A DNA stretch of 64,000 bases from Gemmatimonadaceae bacterium (GTDB lineage: Bacteria; Gemmatimonadota; Gemmatimonadetes; Gemmatimonadales; Gemmatimonadaceae). The notes beneath the pieces are model-generated. The model searched no databases. It was not told where the DNA came from and saw only the letters and a list, made by a program, of their open reading frames with translations. Below are positions 1 through 9,968 of this stretch, piece by piece. The DNA is taken from assembly GCA_013697785.1 (NCBI GenBank), contig JACCWE010000144.1, forward strand, positions 1-64,000, given 5' to 3'. The translations under genes were made by a program, and so were the position numbers. The stretch's first letter is position 1. Every line of letters starts with the position of its first letter.

Positions 1-422
1 GGATAGCGCCACGACGACTGACGCGCGCGCTCGCGGCCCGCGGGCTCCCGGCGGGGGCGGCGTATCTCGTGATCGCGTCGCTCGAAGCCGTCCCCGATGC
101 GCGCCGTCGCGCGCACGACGTGCTCGATGCGCAGCGCTGCCGAGGGGTCGCGGTCGGGAAGGGCACTGGCATGCGCGGACGCCTGCGCGCCCTTCCGGCG
201 CTCGCGGGTCCGCTCATCGTCGGACTCGTCACCGAGAGCGAGGAGCGTGCGCTCGCGCTCGATGCGCGCGCCTTCGACGCGAGCGCAAAACGCACAGCGC
301 TCGCCCCTATCGCGGACCCGGCTGGCGAGATGTGGATGCGGCGCGCGATCTGGCTCGCGCTGCTCGCGGCGATCGCGTGGCGACTCTGGGAGTTCGCACA
401 CACGCTCGTCATCGCGACGTGA
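1..422 (+). CDS. EcfT-type transporter membrane subunit, 3' part only
   Basis: The frame is open from the window edge and ends at 420-422. It encodes the cytoplasmic C-terminal part of an energy-coupling-factor (ECF) transporter T subunit: an arginine-rich coupling stretch, then the conserved sequence around 'EERALALDARAF', then one hydrophobic segment ending in 'LWEFAHTLVIAT'. In ECF transporters EcfT is the membrane protein that links the substrate-binding S subunit to the ATPases. The double ATPase gene follows 7 nt downstream, which supports the call. The S subunit, and so the substrate, lies outside the window. The N-terminal membrane helices are not visible. Confidence 0.75.
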   Translation, partial: IAPRRLTRALAARGLPAGAAYLVIASLEAVPDARRRAHDVLDAQRCRGVAVGKGTGMRGRLRALPALAGPLIVGLVTESEERALALDARAFDASAKRTALAPIADPAGEMWMRRAIWLALLAAIAWRLWEFAHTLVIAT

Positions 423-429
423 CGCGCTC

Positions 430-1914
<1,485 letters not shown>

Positions 1915-1935
1915 AGAGGACTCGCTCAGGCATCG

Positions 1936-3606
1936 ATGTCATACGCTCTGACCTTCGCCCGACACTTCGCCCGCCTCGTGCAAATGCTGCTCATCGAAGG
2001 AAGCGCTTTCGACAAGCAGCTGGCCACGTTGCGCTCGCTCGTGACGGTGTCGGAACAGGGGCCGGTGAAGTTGATATTGCACGACATGCAGCTTCTCTCC
2101 GCCAACGCCGAAGTCGTTCCGGCTCGTTTCGAAGGAGTCGACGGTCTCGTCGCGCAGCTCATCGGACATTCGATTCTCGAGATCGACGTTCAGCGCAACT
2201 CGACGCCGGCCGACCTTCTGCTCGTCGCGAGGCTGCTCTCGATCGCGCCGACACCTGGCAACGGCGGCGAGGTAGCGCTCTCGCGCGTACGTGCGCTCGA
2301 TGCGCAAACGATCTCGCTCAAGGTCGACGTGCCCGTGCAGCTCAAGGCGCCCACGGCGCTTCCGAACTCGAAGATCGCCAATGCAGGCTCGGGCTTCGTG
2401 CGCGACAGCATGACGATGTTCATGCCGACTACGGGGCAGTTCGAAGCCGTGCAGGCTGCGGGCGCGGATGTCGGCGGCGGCGACGGCGAGGAGCTCGAGT
2501 CCGAGGACATCGTTCGCGAGCTGGATCCGGATGCGATGTTCGCCGCATTCTCCACGACCTCGACGCCGAAGAGCTCGATGGTGCGCCTCTTCGAGCAGCT
2601 CGACGGCGCGAAGGAAGCCACGGCGATCGGCGGTCAGCTCGACACGCTCGTGAAGCTCGCGGCCGATTCGTCGGGGAAGGATCGCATCGACATCGTGGCC
2701 GACGTCTTCTACGGGCTGGTGAAGCGCGAGGGCGACATCGAGGACAAGATGTCGAAGCGGCAGTACGCGCTGGCCGTGCGCCGGCTGTGCGTGCCGCGCG
2801 TGCTCAAGTGCATCGTCGAGCTGCTCCCGCGCCGTCGCGAGAACTACGAGCAGTACATGGCGATCTTCCTTCGCGCCGAGGAGGATGGTGTCGAGGCACT
2901 CGTCGAAGCGCTGATCTCGGCGCCCTCGATCACTGATCGCCGGGTGTACTACGACTCGCTGCTGCGACTCCGCACGGGTGTGCGTACGCTCGTCCACATG
3001 CTCGGCGATCCGCGCTGGTTCGTCGTACGCAACGCCATCGAGCTGCTCGGCGAAATGCGCGTGGCCGAGGCGGACACGGATCTCGAAAAGCTGCTCGAGC
3101 ATCGCGACGATCGCGTGCGCACGGCAGCGGCGAGCGCGCTCGCGAAGCTCGGCCCTGGCGTCGCGGCGAAGGGACTGCGCGGCGCCCTGCGCGATGCGCC
3201 AGAAGAAGTACGCGAGCGCGCGGCCGAGGCGATGGCGCTGCAGCGCACCGGATCCGTGGACTCACTCGTGCGCGCCCTCGACAAGGAAGAGGACAATCGC
3301 GTGCAGATGGCGATGGTCACCGCGCTGGGTCAGCTCGGTACGCCGCACGCGGTCGAGAAGCTGATGGACATCGCACGCACGGAGAAAGGTCTTCTCAACA
3401 AGCGCCGCCCCACCCCGATGCGCGTCGCCGCAGTTCACGCGCTCGGCGAAGTGAAGACATCGAGCGCGCTCGCTGCTCTCCAGACGCTGCTGCGCGACAA
3501 GGAGAAGGCAGTCCGCGGCGCCGCGTCATGGGTGATGATGGGCCGCAAACGCGAGAGCGGAAAATTCCCGACCCCCGCCGACATGGCAAACGTCGATGAG
3601 GAATGA
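1936..3606 (+). CDS. HEAT-repeat protein
   Basis: This 556-aa protein has no signal peptide and is probably cytoplasmic. The first ~200 residues match no family I recognise. The C-terminal part (~350-545) is a run of HEAT-like helical repeats, for example 'RWFVVRNAIELLGEM', 'DDRVRTAAASALAKLG' and 'EEVRERAAEAMAL'. Each repeat has the Asp/Arg-Ala-Ala pattern of PBS-lyase-type HEAT units, which serve as protein-binding scaffolds. The gene begins 21 nt after the transporter ATPase, so they may share a transcript. The partner and function cannot be told from sequence. The start ATG at 1936 opens the well-conserved-looking 'MSYALTFARHFARLVQ'. Confidence 0.75.
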   Translation: MSYALTFARHFARLVQMLLIEGSAFDKQLATLRSLVTVSEQGPVKLILHDMQLLSANAEVVPARFEGVDGLVAQLIGHSILEIDVQRNSTPADLLLVARLLSIAPTPGNGGEVALSRVRALDAQTISLKVDVPVQLKAPTALPNSKIANAGSGFVRDSMTMFMPTTGQFEAVQAAGADVGGGDGEELESEDIVRELDPDAMFAAFSTTSTPKSSMVRLFEQLDGAKEATAIGGQLDTLVKLAADSSGKDRIDIVADVFYGLVKREGDIEDKMSKRQYALAVRRLCVPRVLKCIVELLPRRRENYEQYMAIFLRAEEDGVEALVEALISAPSITDRRVYYDSLLRLRTGVRTLVHMLGDPRWFVVRNAIELLGEMRVAEADTDLEKLLEHRDDRVRTAAASALAKLGPGVAAKGLRGALRDAPEEVRERAAEAMALQRTGSVDSLVRALDKEEDNRVQMAMVTALGQLGTPHAVEKLMDIARTEKGLLNKRRPTPMRVAAVHALGEVKTSSALAALQTLLRDKEKAVRGAASWVMMGRKRESGKFPTPADMANVDEE

Positions 3607-3655
3607 GGGTGTCTAAGCCAAGGCAGTCAGCTCTCTCCCCTCTCGGCGCTGAAAA

Positions 3656-4393
3656 CTATTTCGGAGCCGCGAACGCCTTCCCCATGTACACGAACATCTC
3701 CGGCGTCGGGACTTCGCCGAGCTGCTCCTGAAGCCTCGGGCCCTCGTTCTGGTACATCGTCATCACCGCCTGAGCGATCTTCCGATCGCCGCCGGTGAAC
3801 TCCTCGACGAGTGCCTTCCAGCGCTTCGCGATCGCTTGAATCTCCGGCGACGCCGGGTCGACGTTCGCGGCCATCGCGTTTCGCACCTTCGGAATGATCT
3901 CGTTCCATGAGTCGCGAACCTCGTGCATGTGCTCTTCGGTAATCGAGCTTCGCCGGTCGCGGAGCACCTCGAGCTGCTCCGCCGTGAAATATTTCTCCAT
4001 TGCGGTGGTCACCTGAATTATTTGGCAGAGGTCATCGATCGATGCCGTCTCCACCGTGTCCAAATGCATTGCGAGCCCTTGGAGGCGCTCCGCCAGGCGG
4101 TTCTGCAAAGCGATGTGCTCGTGCAGCTTGGCGATGTGCAGCGCAATCACTTCAGGAGGCGACATCCCCGCTCCGTCGAGCAGCTGTCTCACCTCTTCCA
4201 GCGGAATTCCCATGAGCCGCAGCGACTGGACTTGCTGTAACCGCTCGACATCCGACTGGTTGTACAGTCGGTGGCCGGACTGCGTGCGCAGCGAAGGCTT
4301 GAGCACCCCGATCTCGTCGTAGTGGTGGAGCGCGCGCACCGACAATCCCGTCCGGCTCGCAAGCTCACCCACCTTCAGTGGTGGTTCTGTCAT
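3656..4393 (-). CDS. MerR-family regulator with TipAS-like effector domain
   Basis: Transcription regulator of 245 aa. The N-terminus has the MerR winged helix ('KVGELASRTGLSVRALHHYDEIGVLKPS'-type sequence at ~5-35), then a coiled-coil linker. The C-terminal ~130 residues resemble the TipAS/antibiotic-recognition domain ('YFTAEQLEVLRDR', 'WNEII', 'GDRKIAQAVMTMYQNEGP'), which binds drugs or other hydrophobic ligands. I chose ATG at 4393, which has a GAAGAAG ribosome-binding site about 5 nt upstream. The GTG at 4432 would lie almost at the predicted transcription start and has no Shine-Dalgarno sequence. The gene's own promoter contains a perfect MerR-type palindrome, so autoregulation is likely. 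No obvious target gene other than itself adjoins it. The ligand is unknown. Confidence 0.85.
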   Translation of the reverse strand: MTEPPLKVGELASRTGLSVRALHHYDEIGVLKPSLRTQSGHRLYNQSDVERLQQVQSLRLMGIPLEEVRQLLDGAGMSPPEVIALHIAKLHEHIALQNRLAERLQGLAMHLDTVETASIDDLCQIIQVTTAMEKYFTAEQLEVLRDRRSSITEEHMHEVRDSWNEIIPKVRNAMAANVDPASPEIQAIAKRWKALVEEFTGGDRKIAQAVMTMYQNEGPRLQEQLGEVPTPEMFVYMGKAFAAPK

Positions 4394-4438
4394 CGACTTC
4401 TTCTGCGAAGTGGGAATCGTGTTCTGGGCCACGAGGAG

Positions 4439-4469
4439 AGTCTAAACCCTCACGTAACGTGAGGTGCAA
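4439..4469 (-). promoter_or_regulatory. MerR-type autoregulated promoter and operator
   Basis: Read on the minus strand there is a -35 box TTGCAC (4464-4469), a 19-bp spacer and a -10 box TAGACT (4439-4444). The spacer carries the perfect dyad CCTCACGT-T-ACGTGAGG (4448-4464). A lengthened 19-bp spacer with the dyad between the boxes is the hallmark of promoters that MerR-family activators untwist. It lies directly upstream of the MerR/TipAS gene and therefore predicts autoregulation. Confidence 0.85.
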
Positions 4470-4481
4470 TAGCGAATTTCA

Positions 4482-4516
4482 GGAAACGAAAATCGCCGAG
4501 CCAGGAGGCTCGGCGA
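4482..4516 (-). terminator. Intrinsic terminator after the M42 peptidase gene
   Basis: Perfect 9-bp hairpin CGCCGAGCC-AGGA-GGCTCGGCG (4494-4515). On the minus strand it is followed by the T-rich stretch GATTTTCGTTTCC. It lies 29 nt after the stop of the minus-strand peptidase gene and ends before the MerR promoter, so it insulates the two units. Confidence 0.75.
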
Positions 4517-4544
4517 ATCGCTGAAACTACTCTACGCCTTCGAC

Positions 4545-5612
4545 TTACCGCGCCGTAAAGTCCGTCTTCTCATCCACCCGCCTGCACGCCTCGGCGATGA
4601 GTGTCGCTGCCCGGTCGACATCTTCGAGGCTCACGAGCTCGTTCGGCGAGTGCATGTAGCGGTTCGGCACCGAGACGAGCGCGGTCGCGATGCCCTGCGC
4701 CGAAACGTGGATCGCGTCGGCATCGGTCGAGGTGTCGCGCCCGGCGGCGGCAAGGGTGTACGGAATCTTGAGATCCTCCGCAGCCCCACGCAGCGTCTTG
4801 AACACCACCGGACTGATGATCGACCCGCGCACGAGTACCGGCCCGCTCCCGATCGCGTGCTCGCCCAGCTCTTTTTTCTCGATGCCCGGGTGATCGGTGG
4901 CGAAGGTGACGTCGACGACGATCGCCATTTGCGCGCCGATGCACGACGCGCACACGCCCGCGCCGCCGCCGTGCCATGCGATCTCCTCCTGCGTCGTCGC
5001 GGCCGCAACGACCTTGGCCTTGCCCGGCGCCTCGTTATAGCGACGCAGCGCCTCCATCACGACGAAGGCGCCGATGCGATCGTCGACCGAGCGCGAGACG
5101 ATGCGATTGTTCGGCATCAGGATGCTCTTCGAGTCGATGACTCCCGCGTCGCCGACGCTCAGCTGCTCGTTCGCCTCCGCGCGATTCGTGGCGCCGATAT
5201 CGACCCAGAGATCCGTCATCTTCGACGCCTTGTCGCGATCCTCCGACTTCATCAAATGGATCGGCTTCTTGCCCACCACGCCGATCACATCGCCGTGCGT
5301 GCCGAGAAAACGAATGCGTTGCGCGACGAGCACCTGTGGATCCCAGCCGCCGATTCCCGAGATGTGGACGTAGCCATCCTCATCGATGTGCTGGATGATG
5401 ACGCCGATCTCGTCGATGTGGCCGGCGAGCATGATGACCGGGCGCCCCTCGGGAACCACCGTCGCCATGCTGTTGCCGTGAACATCGGATTCCACCTTCG
5501 CGAACTTCCCGGCCTCTTCCCGCCAGACCCGCGCCGGCGCGGATTCGAAGCCGGACGGTCCTGGTGTATCGAGAAGACGCTTGAGGAAGGTGACCGACGA
5601 GTCGCTCAGCAT
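4545..5612 (-). CDS. M42-family metallopeptidase (glutamyl aminopeptidase/endoglucanase-like)
   Basis: Cytosolic aminopeptidase of 355 aa, the usual length of M42 (PepA/FrvX/TET) enzymes, which trim short peptides in large tetrahedral shells. Visible metal and catalytic residues include H65 and D67 in 'AGHIDEIG', D177/D178 in 'SRSVDDRIG', E209/E210 in 'TTQEEIAWHGG', D234 in 'VVDVTFATDH' and H321 in 'RYMHSPNE'. Nothing essential seems missing. Despite historical endoglucanase labels, M42 proteins are peptidases. It lies downstream of the OPT transporter and cobalamin-binding protein on the same strand, across a 91-nt gap. A role in using imported peptides is plausible but inferred. Confidence 0.9.
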   Translation of the reverse strand: MLSDSSVTFLKRLLDTPGPSGFESAPARVWREEAGKFAKVESDVHGNSMATVVPEGRPVIMLAGHIDEIGVIIQHIDEDGYVHISGIGGWDPQVLVAQRIRFLGTHGDVIGVVGKKPIHLMKSEDRDKASKMTDLWVDIGATNRAEANEQLSVGDAGVIDSKSILMPNNRIVSRSVDDRIGAFVVMEALRRYNEAPGKAKVVAAATTQEEIAWHGGGAGVCASCIGAQMAIVVDVTFATDHPGIEKKELGEHAIGSGPVLVRGSIISPVVFKTLRGAAEDLKIPYTLAAAGRDTSTDADAIHVSAQGIATALVSVPNRYMHSPNELVSLEDVDRAATLIAEACRRVDEKTDFTAR

Positions 5613-5703
5613 GTGATGTGGGAATGGTGAGAGGGGGAGAACGATGAGTGCCTGGCAATAATAAGCCTCATCGTCAGCGTACCGTCATCGACGATTTAGG
5701 ACA

Positions 5704-6618
5704 TCACGCCGAGCGCAGCTCGACCGCTCGGCTTCGGGACGGACGCGGGAAAACGGTTGGATGGAATATTTCCGCCAGCGTTTCCACGCCATCGACCAGT
5801 CTCGGCCCGGGGCGCGTCAGGAAGGAGTTCGAGTCCATTGCCCAGACCCGGGTGTGAGCGAGCCAACTCCATTCCTTCTGCCCGCGCAGCGCCGTGCCCT
5901 CGCTCGCCGCGCGCTCTGCATTATAGCCGCACGGTGCGACAATTACCGTATCGGGTTTACTGGCAACGACTTCTGCCATCGTCACCACACGCGATCGCTC
6001 CTGCGCCTTCCCCAGCACCTCGATCCCGCCCGCACGCCGCACCATCTGCGGCACCCAATGACCGGAGTTGTAGATCGGGTCCGTCCACTCGATGATCGCC
6101 ACCCGCGGCCGCGGAACCGAGGCCTGCACCAGGCGCTCGTGCACCTTCCTGAGTCGGTCCTCGAGCCGAGTCACCAGCGCCTCGGCGAGTTGCCATCGCT
6201 CGATTGCCGCGCCAACCCTTCGAATGTCGCTCAGCATCTCCTCGAGCGAATCCGCCGAAAGCGAAAGAACGACCGGCGGATTTCGCAGGCCTTCGGCGAT
6301 GATGCGCACGTCCGCCTCGCGTATCGCGCAGACGTCGCAGATCCCCTGCGTGATGATGAGCTCGGGCTCCAACGTCGCGATCGCATCGGCATCGAGCAGG
6401 TAGAGCGAATCACCGAGCGTATCGGCGACGCGCACCATGCGATCGATCTCGGCGGGGGCAGCCTCCGGATCGATCGTCGATCGCGTGACGCGCGGCATCC
6501 CCGCGTGAAGAAGCTCGGATGGAAAATCGCTGTCGTGCGAGATGCCGACGAGCATGTCGGCGGCGCCGAGCTCGCAGATGATCTCGGTGGCCGCCGGGAG
6601 AAGCGAGATGACACGCAT
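5704..6618 (-). CDS. Cobalamin-binding protein, BtuF-like, without signal peptide
   Basis: A 304-aa protein of the periplasmic-binding-protein class III fold (PF01497-like). It has the hallmark N-terminus 'RVISLLPAATEIICELGA', a 'GISHDSDFP' loop, 'LITQGICDVCAI', a long linker helix and the second lobe beginning 'RPRVAIIEWTDPIYNSGHWVP'. Family members bind cobalamin or iron chelates for ABC importers. This one starts directly with the mature domain and has no signal peptide or lipobox, so cytoplasmic location or use as an intracellular B12 binder must be considered. Its ATG overlaps the stop of the OPT transporter (TGATG), so the two are translationally coupled. No BtuC or BtuD gene adjoins it. 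Confidence 0.8.
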   Translation of the reverse strand: MRVISLLPAATEIICELGAADMLVGISHDSDFPSELLHAGMPRVTRSTIDPEAAPAEIDRMVRVADTLGDSLYLLDADAIATLEPELIITQGICDVCAIREADVRIIAEGLRNPPVVLSLSADSLEEMLSDIRRVGAAIERWQLAEALVTRLEDRLRKVHERLVQASVPRPRVAIIEWTDPIYNSGHWVPQMVRRAGGIEVLGKAQERSRVVTMAEVVASKPDTVIVAPCGYNAERAASEGTALRGQKEWSWLAHTRVWAMDSNSFLTRPGPRLVDGVETLAEIFHPTVFPRPSRSRAVELRSA

Positions 6619-8846
6619 CAGTGCTCTCGTCCGCCGCCCGTGCGCCCGACACGATAGAGAGGAACCGTCAGGAAGATCACGTAGAGCACAATCGCCGCAG
6701 CGGCGCTGGCTCCGAGGAAGACGATGTTCTTCGAGAGATCGATCGCATCGGCCATCGTCTGCGTGTCACCCCTGATCTTCCAGATGGCGAGCACGGAGAG
6801 AAGAACGCCCATGATCGCGCCTCCGGCGATCAGCCCCGACGAGAAGAGCACCCCCGGTCCGGAGTCGGCTTTTGCCCCGACGCGATCTTCGGCCGGAAGC
6901 CGCTGCTCGACGAGCCAGCGCACCACGCCGCCCATGAACATCGTCGCGGACGTCGAGATCGGCAGATACACGCCGACGGCGACCGGGAGCGACGGAATGC
7001 CGAGGATCTCCATCGCGATCGCGAGGAAGGCGCCGATAAGGATGAGTCCCCACGGCAGCTTCTGCGTGAGGATGCCGTCGACGACGAGCGCCATGATCTG
7101 CGCCTTCGGCGAATCGAGCTTTTCCACGGTGCGTCCGCTGACGTCCTTCGGATACCGTCCGGCGATGCCGGGATCGACGAGATAGTGAATCGTGTGCTGC
7201 GCGTCGACGAGATATTTGCCGGCTGGCGCGCCGCCCTGCGTCTCGTAGAGATGCCCGACCTGATACTGCACTCCCGCGACCGTCTCGGTCGCGCCCTGAT
7301 CGATCACCGAGACCGTCACGCCGGGATAGCTCTTCTCCACGATCGTCCGATGCGCCTGGTTGAGCAGCGCGATCATCCCGCCGATGAGCAGCGCCGAAGT
7401 GGTAACGCCGAAGAGAAGTCCGATCTGCTGACGCGCTGGTGTTGCGCCGACGATGTAGCCGGTCTTGAGATCCTGCGACGTCGCGCCCGCGACCGCTGCC
7501 GCGACGCACACCACGCCGCCGATCGTGAGTGCGAGCACGCGATGCTCGACGCCGGTCCAGCCGATCGCGAGAAAGATCAGCGCGGTGAGCAGCACGGTGG
7601 CGACGGTCATCCCCGAGATCGGATTCGACGATGCGCCGATCTGTCCGGTGATGCGACTCGAAACGGTGACGAACAGGAATGCGAAGCCCACGGCGAGAAG
7701 CGCCGCGAGCAGATTGATTCCGATCTGCGGGAGCGCGATCATCGCGATCGCGCAGCCGACGACGCCGATGAGCACGACCTTGATCGGGAGATCGCGATCG
7801 GTGCGTGCGCGCGCGACGCCGCTCGCGGCGTCCTCACCCGAGCGACGGAAGCCGCCGAGCATCGCGGCGAGGATCGTCGGCATCGAGCGAAGGAGGCTGA
7901 TCAATCCGGCGGCGGTGACGGCGCCGGCGCCGATGTAGTAGACGTAGTTTGCGCGCACCGCGGTCGCGTCCATACCGCTGATGAGCTGTGTGCCCGGCGG
8001 GATGATGTCCGTGAGCCCGGCGCCAAAGAGCTTGATCGTCGGAATGAGCACGAAGTACGACAGGCAGCCTCCCGCGAAGAGAAAGCCCGCGATGCGCGGC
8101 CCGATGATATAGCCCACACCCGTGAGCTCCGGACTGATCTCCGCGCGGATCTCGCCGAATAGCTCGATCTTTCCCGATGGTGCGATGCGCTGGAAGACGT
8201 AGCGCGGCACCTCCTGCCAGAGATGCAGCCCACTCACGAGAAACTTGTAGAGCGCCGCCAGACCGAAGCCGAGGAACACAGTGCGCGCCTGCACGCCGCG
8301 CTCCTCGCCCACGATCAACACCTCCGCCGCCGCCGTTCCCTCGGGATACTTGAGCGTCTTGCGCTCCTTCACGATCAGCGCGTTGCGCAGCGGGATCATG
8401 AGGAAGACGCCGAGCAGTCCGCCAACGACGGCGACCGCCGCGACCTTCGTCCACGGGAGGTTATAGCCGAGGAGCAGGAGCGCAGGGAGAGTGAAGACGA
8501 TTCCCGCGGCGACCGACTCGCCCGCGGAACCCGTGGTCTGCACCATGTTGTTCTGCAGAATCGTCGCAGGCGTCGCGCCGAATTTCAGCGAGATGTATCT
8601 GAAGATCGTGATCGAGAGAACGGAGATCGGAATCGATGCGCTAACCGTCAGCCCGACCTTGAGGGCGAGGTAGACGCTCGAGAGCGCGAAGACGAGTCCG
8701 AGCACGATGCCGAGCAGGATCGCGCCGACGGTGAGCTCGGGGAGATCCTTGCTCGTCGCGACGTATGGGACGTGTACATCGGATTCTGCCGAAAGCGGGA
8801 TCTGGTCTGCCTCCGCATTGAGCGGCGGCTGGGTGGGAATCGACAT
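6618..8846 (-). CDS. OPT-family oligopeptide transporter
   Basis: Integral membrane protein of 742 aa with about 14-16 hydrophobic segments. It starts the first membrane domain at 'LTVGAILLGIVLGLVFALSSVYLALKVG'-type sequence, the signature of the OPT/YSL superfamily (PF03169). These are secondary carriers moving small peptides or metal chelates across the inner membrane. The typical 'GASSNPISGMTVATVLLTAL' motif lies mid-protein. I chose ATG at 8846 because it has a GAGGAG ribosome-binding site 3-4 nt upstream; the open frame continues to 8924 without support. It is coupled to the BtuF-like gene through a TGATG overlap, an unusual pair suggesting co-import or joint regulation, though nothing in the sequence proves a shared substrate. 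Confidence 0.9.
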   Translation of the reverse strand: MSIPTQPPLNAEADQIPLSAESDVHVPYVATSKDLPELTVGAILLGIVLGLVFALSSVYLALKVGLTVSASIPISVLSITIFRYISLKFGATPATILQNNMVQTTGSAGESVAAGIVFTLPALLLLGYNLPWTKVAAVAVVGGLLGVFLMIPLRNALIVKERKTLKYPEGTAAAEVLIVGEERGVQARTVFLGFGLAALYKFLVSGLHLWQEVPRYVFQRIAPSGKIELFGEIRAEISPELTGVGYIIGPRIAGFLFAGGCLSYFVLIPTIKLFGAGLTDIIPPGTQLISGMDATAVRANYVYYIGAGAVTAAGLISLLRSMPTILAAMLGGFRRSGEDAASGVARARTDRDLPIKVVLIGVVGCAIAMIALPQIGINLLAALLAVGFAFLFVTVSSRITGQIGASSNPISGMTVATVLLTALIFLAIGWTGVEHRVLALTIGGVVCVAAAVAGATSQDLKTGYIVGATPARQQIGLLFGVTTSALLIGGMIALLNQAHRTIVEKSYPGVTVSVIDQGATETVAGVQYQVGHLYETQGGAPAGKYLVDAQHTIHYLVDPGIAGRYPKDVSGRTVEKLDSPKAQIMALVVDGILTQKLPWGLILIGAFLAIAMEILGIPSLPVAVGVYLPISTSATMFMGGVVRWLVEQRLPAEDRVGAKADSGPGVLFSSGLIAGGAIMGVLLSVLAIWKIRGDTQTMADAIDLSKNIVFLGASAAAAIVLYVIFLTVPLYRVGRTGGGREH

Positions 8847-8890
8847 GTGCTCCTCGTCGAGTGACGGGGGCAATATGGCCGGGCGACATC

Positions 8891-8915
8891 GGCCCGGGGA
8901 AGAGACACCCGGGCC
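8891..8915 (-). terminator. GC-rich hairpin between the DUF4349 and OPT genes
   Basis: Perfect 8-bp inverted repeat GGCCCGGG ... CCCGGGCC with a 9-nt loop, between two genes on the minus strand. There is no T-run after it, so it may be a weak or factor-assisted terminator or an mRNA-stabilising hairpin rather than a classical terminator. Confidence 0.4.
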
Positions 8916-8930
8916 TCTGTCCATGCCCTG

Positions 8931-9869
8931 CTAGCCGGGACGGACCTCGCCGGCCGCGCCGCGCGCGCGCCGCGCCCGCCACACGAGCCATCCAATCGTG
9001 CCGAGGATCAGGGCGAGCGGAAGCAGCGTACCCATCGCCGCGATGGCGCCGGCAATGAAGCGAATGAAATTATTCCACGCCTGCCGGAATGCGTCCGCGA
9101 GCATGCCGAAGGCTCCGGTCCCGGCGACGACCGGCGCCTTCTCGTGCACGGTTACCGAGAGTGTGCTCATGGCCGCGCGCGTGCGCAGATAGCGCATGCG
9201 ACCTTCCTGACGCTCGATCTCCTCGCGCACGCGCGCGAGCTCGCGCTCCACGGCGAGCACGTCGCTGAGCTTTCCCGTGCGCGTGCCGAGGATGTCGATG
9301 AGTCGCTGTTCGAGCTTGTGGCCGTTCTCCGCGCGCGCCGCGACGTCGACGAACTCTTCACCGACATCCTCCGCGTTCACGCTCACCGATTCGAGCGACC
9401 CGATCGGCTGCAGGCCGCCGATCGCATCGTCGAAGTGCGACGCGGGCAGCTTGATCTCGAGCGTCGCTGACTGAAACTGATTGTCGCCCGACGAGATCGA
9501 GCTGTTGGCGACGAACCCTCCGACGCGGCTCGCGAGCGCGCGCACCGCGCGGATCCCACGCTGGAGGGAGTCGACCTGCACGCTGGCCTGTCCGGTGCGA
9601 ATGATCATCGAGCTAATGACCGAATCGCTCACCGAGTGCGACGACGGCATCGCTGCCGACGAGGCGTCGGACGGCGCTGGAGCCGCCACCGGCATCACCA
9701 TGCTCCCCGAGGCCCCCTCCGTTTTCGCCATGAGCGCGGGCGCATCTCTCCGCGCGTCGAGCGACTGCGACACCTCGTCGCGTGCACGCGATTCCTTCGC
9801 GCGCGGGGAATCGGTGCCGCAAGCGGTGATCAGTGCAGCAACGCACAGTAGATAAGGGGCACTCCGCAT
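8931..9869 (-). CDS. DUF4349-domain membrane-anchored lipoprotein
   Basis: A 312-aa protein beginning with a lipoprotein signal ('LLCVAALITAC', lipidated Cys at ~17). After a low-complexity linker it has the DUF4349 domain (~75-265): 'IIRTGQASVQVDSLQRGIRAV', 'LEIKLPASHFDDAIGGL' and a coiled coil ending in 'REEIERQEGRMRYLRTRAAMSTL'. Near the C-terminus a hydrophobic helix (~275-298) is followed by 'RRARRARG', so the chain should be fixed to the membrane at both ends. DUF4349 proteins have no established activity. The 5' end is close to the end of the histidine kinase gene on the same strand, but no functional link is evident. Confidence 0.8.
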   Translation of the reverse strand: MRSAPYLLCVAALITACGTDSPRAKESRARDEVSQSLDARRDAPALMAKTEGASGSMVMPVAAPAPSDASSAAMPSSHSVSDSVISSMIIRTGQASVQVDSLQRGIRAVRALASRVGGFVANSSISSGDNQFQSATLEIKLPASHFDDAIGGLQPIGSLESVSVNAEDVGEEFVDVAARAENGHKLEQRLIDILGTRTGKLSDVLAVERELARVREEIERQEGRMRYLRTRAAMSTLSVTVHEKAPVVAGTGAFGMLADAFRQAWNNFIRFIAGAIAAMGTLLPLALILGTIGWLVWRARRARGAAGEVRPG

Positions 9870-9968
9870 ATCGTCCTCGATGTGAGCGGCGAGCCGTCAT
9901 GGCTCGCACACACATGGGACGCCGGCCGACGGCGGAGTTGCACACGCCGACCGGAACGCCCGCCCGAC

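Noticed and set aside
97..429. The upstream extension of the transporter ATPase frame as part of the protein
   Set aside because: It overlaps the EcfT frame, is rich in Arg and Ser, and shows no fold; the GTG at 430 starts right after the EcfT stop.
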